From DATDPY01 sp964395765 (lineage in GTDB: Bacteria; Bacteroidota; Bacteroidia; Cytophagales; Cyclobacteriaceae): a DNA stretch of 14,603 bases. The position numbers were made by a program, and so were the translations under genes. Numbering within the stretch: position 1 is the first letter of the stretch; the number at the start of each line of letters is the position of its first letter. Shown piece after piece: positions 14,517 to 14,603 of the stretch. Location of the stretch: the NCBI GenBank assembly GCA_964395765.1, contig CAYNCU010000104.1, positions 1-14,603 of the forward strand. The letters are read 5' to 3'. The notes under the pieces were generated by a model. That model was given only the letters and a program-made list of their open reading frames with translations, was not told the origin of the DNA and did no database searches.

Positions 14517-14603
14517 CCAAATATTCTTATGACGGAAATCCGATCAGAATGAGCCAATGGGAAAATCTGTTACGCAGACAAAGGTCATTTCCCGCCACAA
14601 CAA

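Noticed and set aside
1..14603. CRISPR arrays, tRNA or rRNA genes, phage modules and toxin-antitoxin or defence genes
   Set aside because: No regularly spaced direct repeats of CRISPR size, no cloverleaf or rRNA segments, and no recognisable nuclease, integrase or toxin families were seen.

Overview
The window looks like a chromosomal segment from a member of the Bacteroidota. This is an inference: the genes lack obvious Shine-Dalgarno sequences, signal peptides end in Bacteroidota-style S-x-S-Q or lipobox sites, and the gene families and spacing fit that phylum. No rRNA, tRNA or marker gene allows finer placement.

The left 8.4 kb is dominated by one minus-strand efflux operon, read right to left: TetR-family regulator (7739-8365), TolC-type outer membrane factor (6152-7462), HlyD-type membrane-fusion lipoprotein (5222-6124), two ABC ATPases (4301-5218 and 3558-4298) and two ABC-2 permeases (2267-3373 and 1152-2270). 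The parts match a complete tripartite exporter of the YbhGFSR type, with the ATPase halves encoded separately. The two ATPases carry complementary motif defects, which predicts one consensus and one degenerate ATP site. The tetR leader holds three copies of a 10-bp half-site, the likely operator. A Nif3-like gene (266-1114) and the start of a small monooxygenase-like gene (1-134) follow on the same strand.

The right 6 kb is a set of mostly single genes: a zinc-independent MDR oxidoreductase (8764-9705, minus), a divergent secreted family 9 glycoside hydrolase (9791-11635, plus), a 55-residue two-helix membrane protein (11827-11994, minus), a VOC-family protein (12263-12655, minus), a sugar-porter MFS transporter (12832-14175, plus) and a histidine-kinase C-terminal remnant (14316-14516). 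The glycosidase and sugar porter suggest polysaccharide use, but no SusC/SusD pair is present and they are not co-transcribed.

The spacers hold most of the unexplained structure: a period-8 tandem repeat inside the efflux operon, a period-6 repeat at the TolC/HlyD junction, a GC-rich palindrome at 8655-8687, a possible decayed interspersed element at 12129-12254, and repeated CAAACAT sites at the sugar-porter start. No CRISPR array, phage module, complete insertion sequence or defence system was seen. The exporter is a known architecture rather than a new system.
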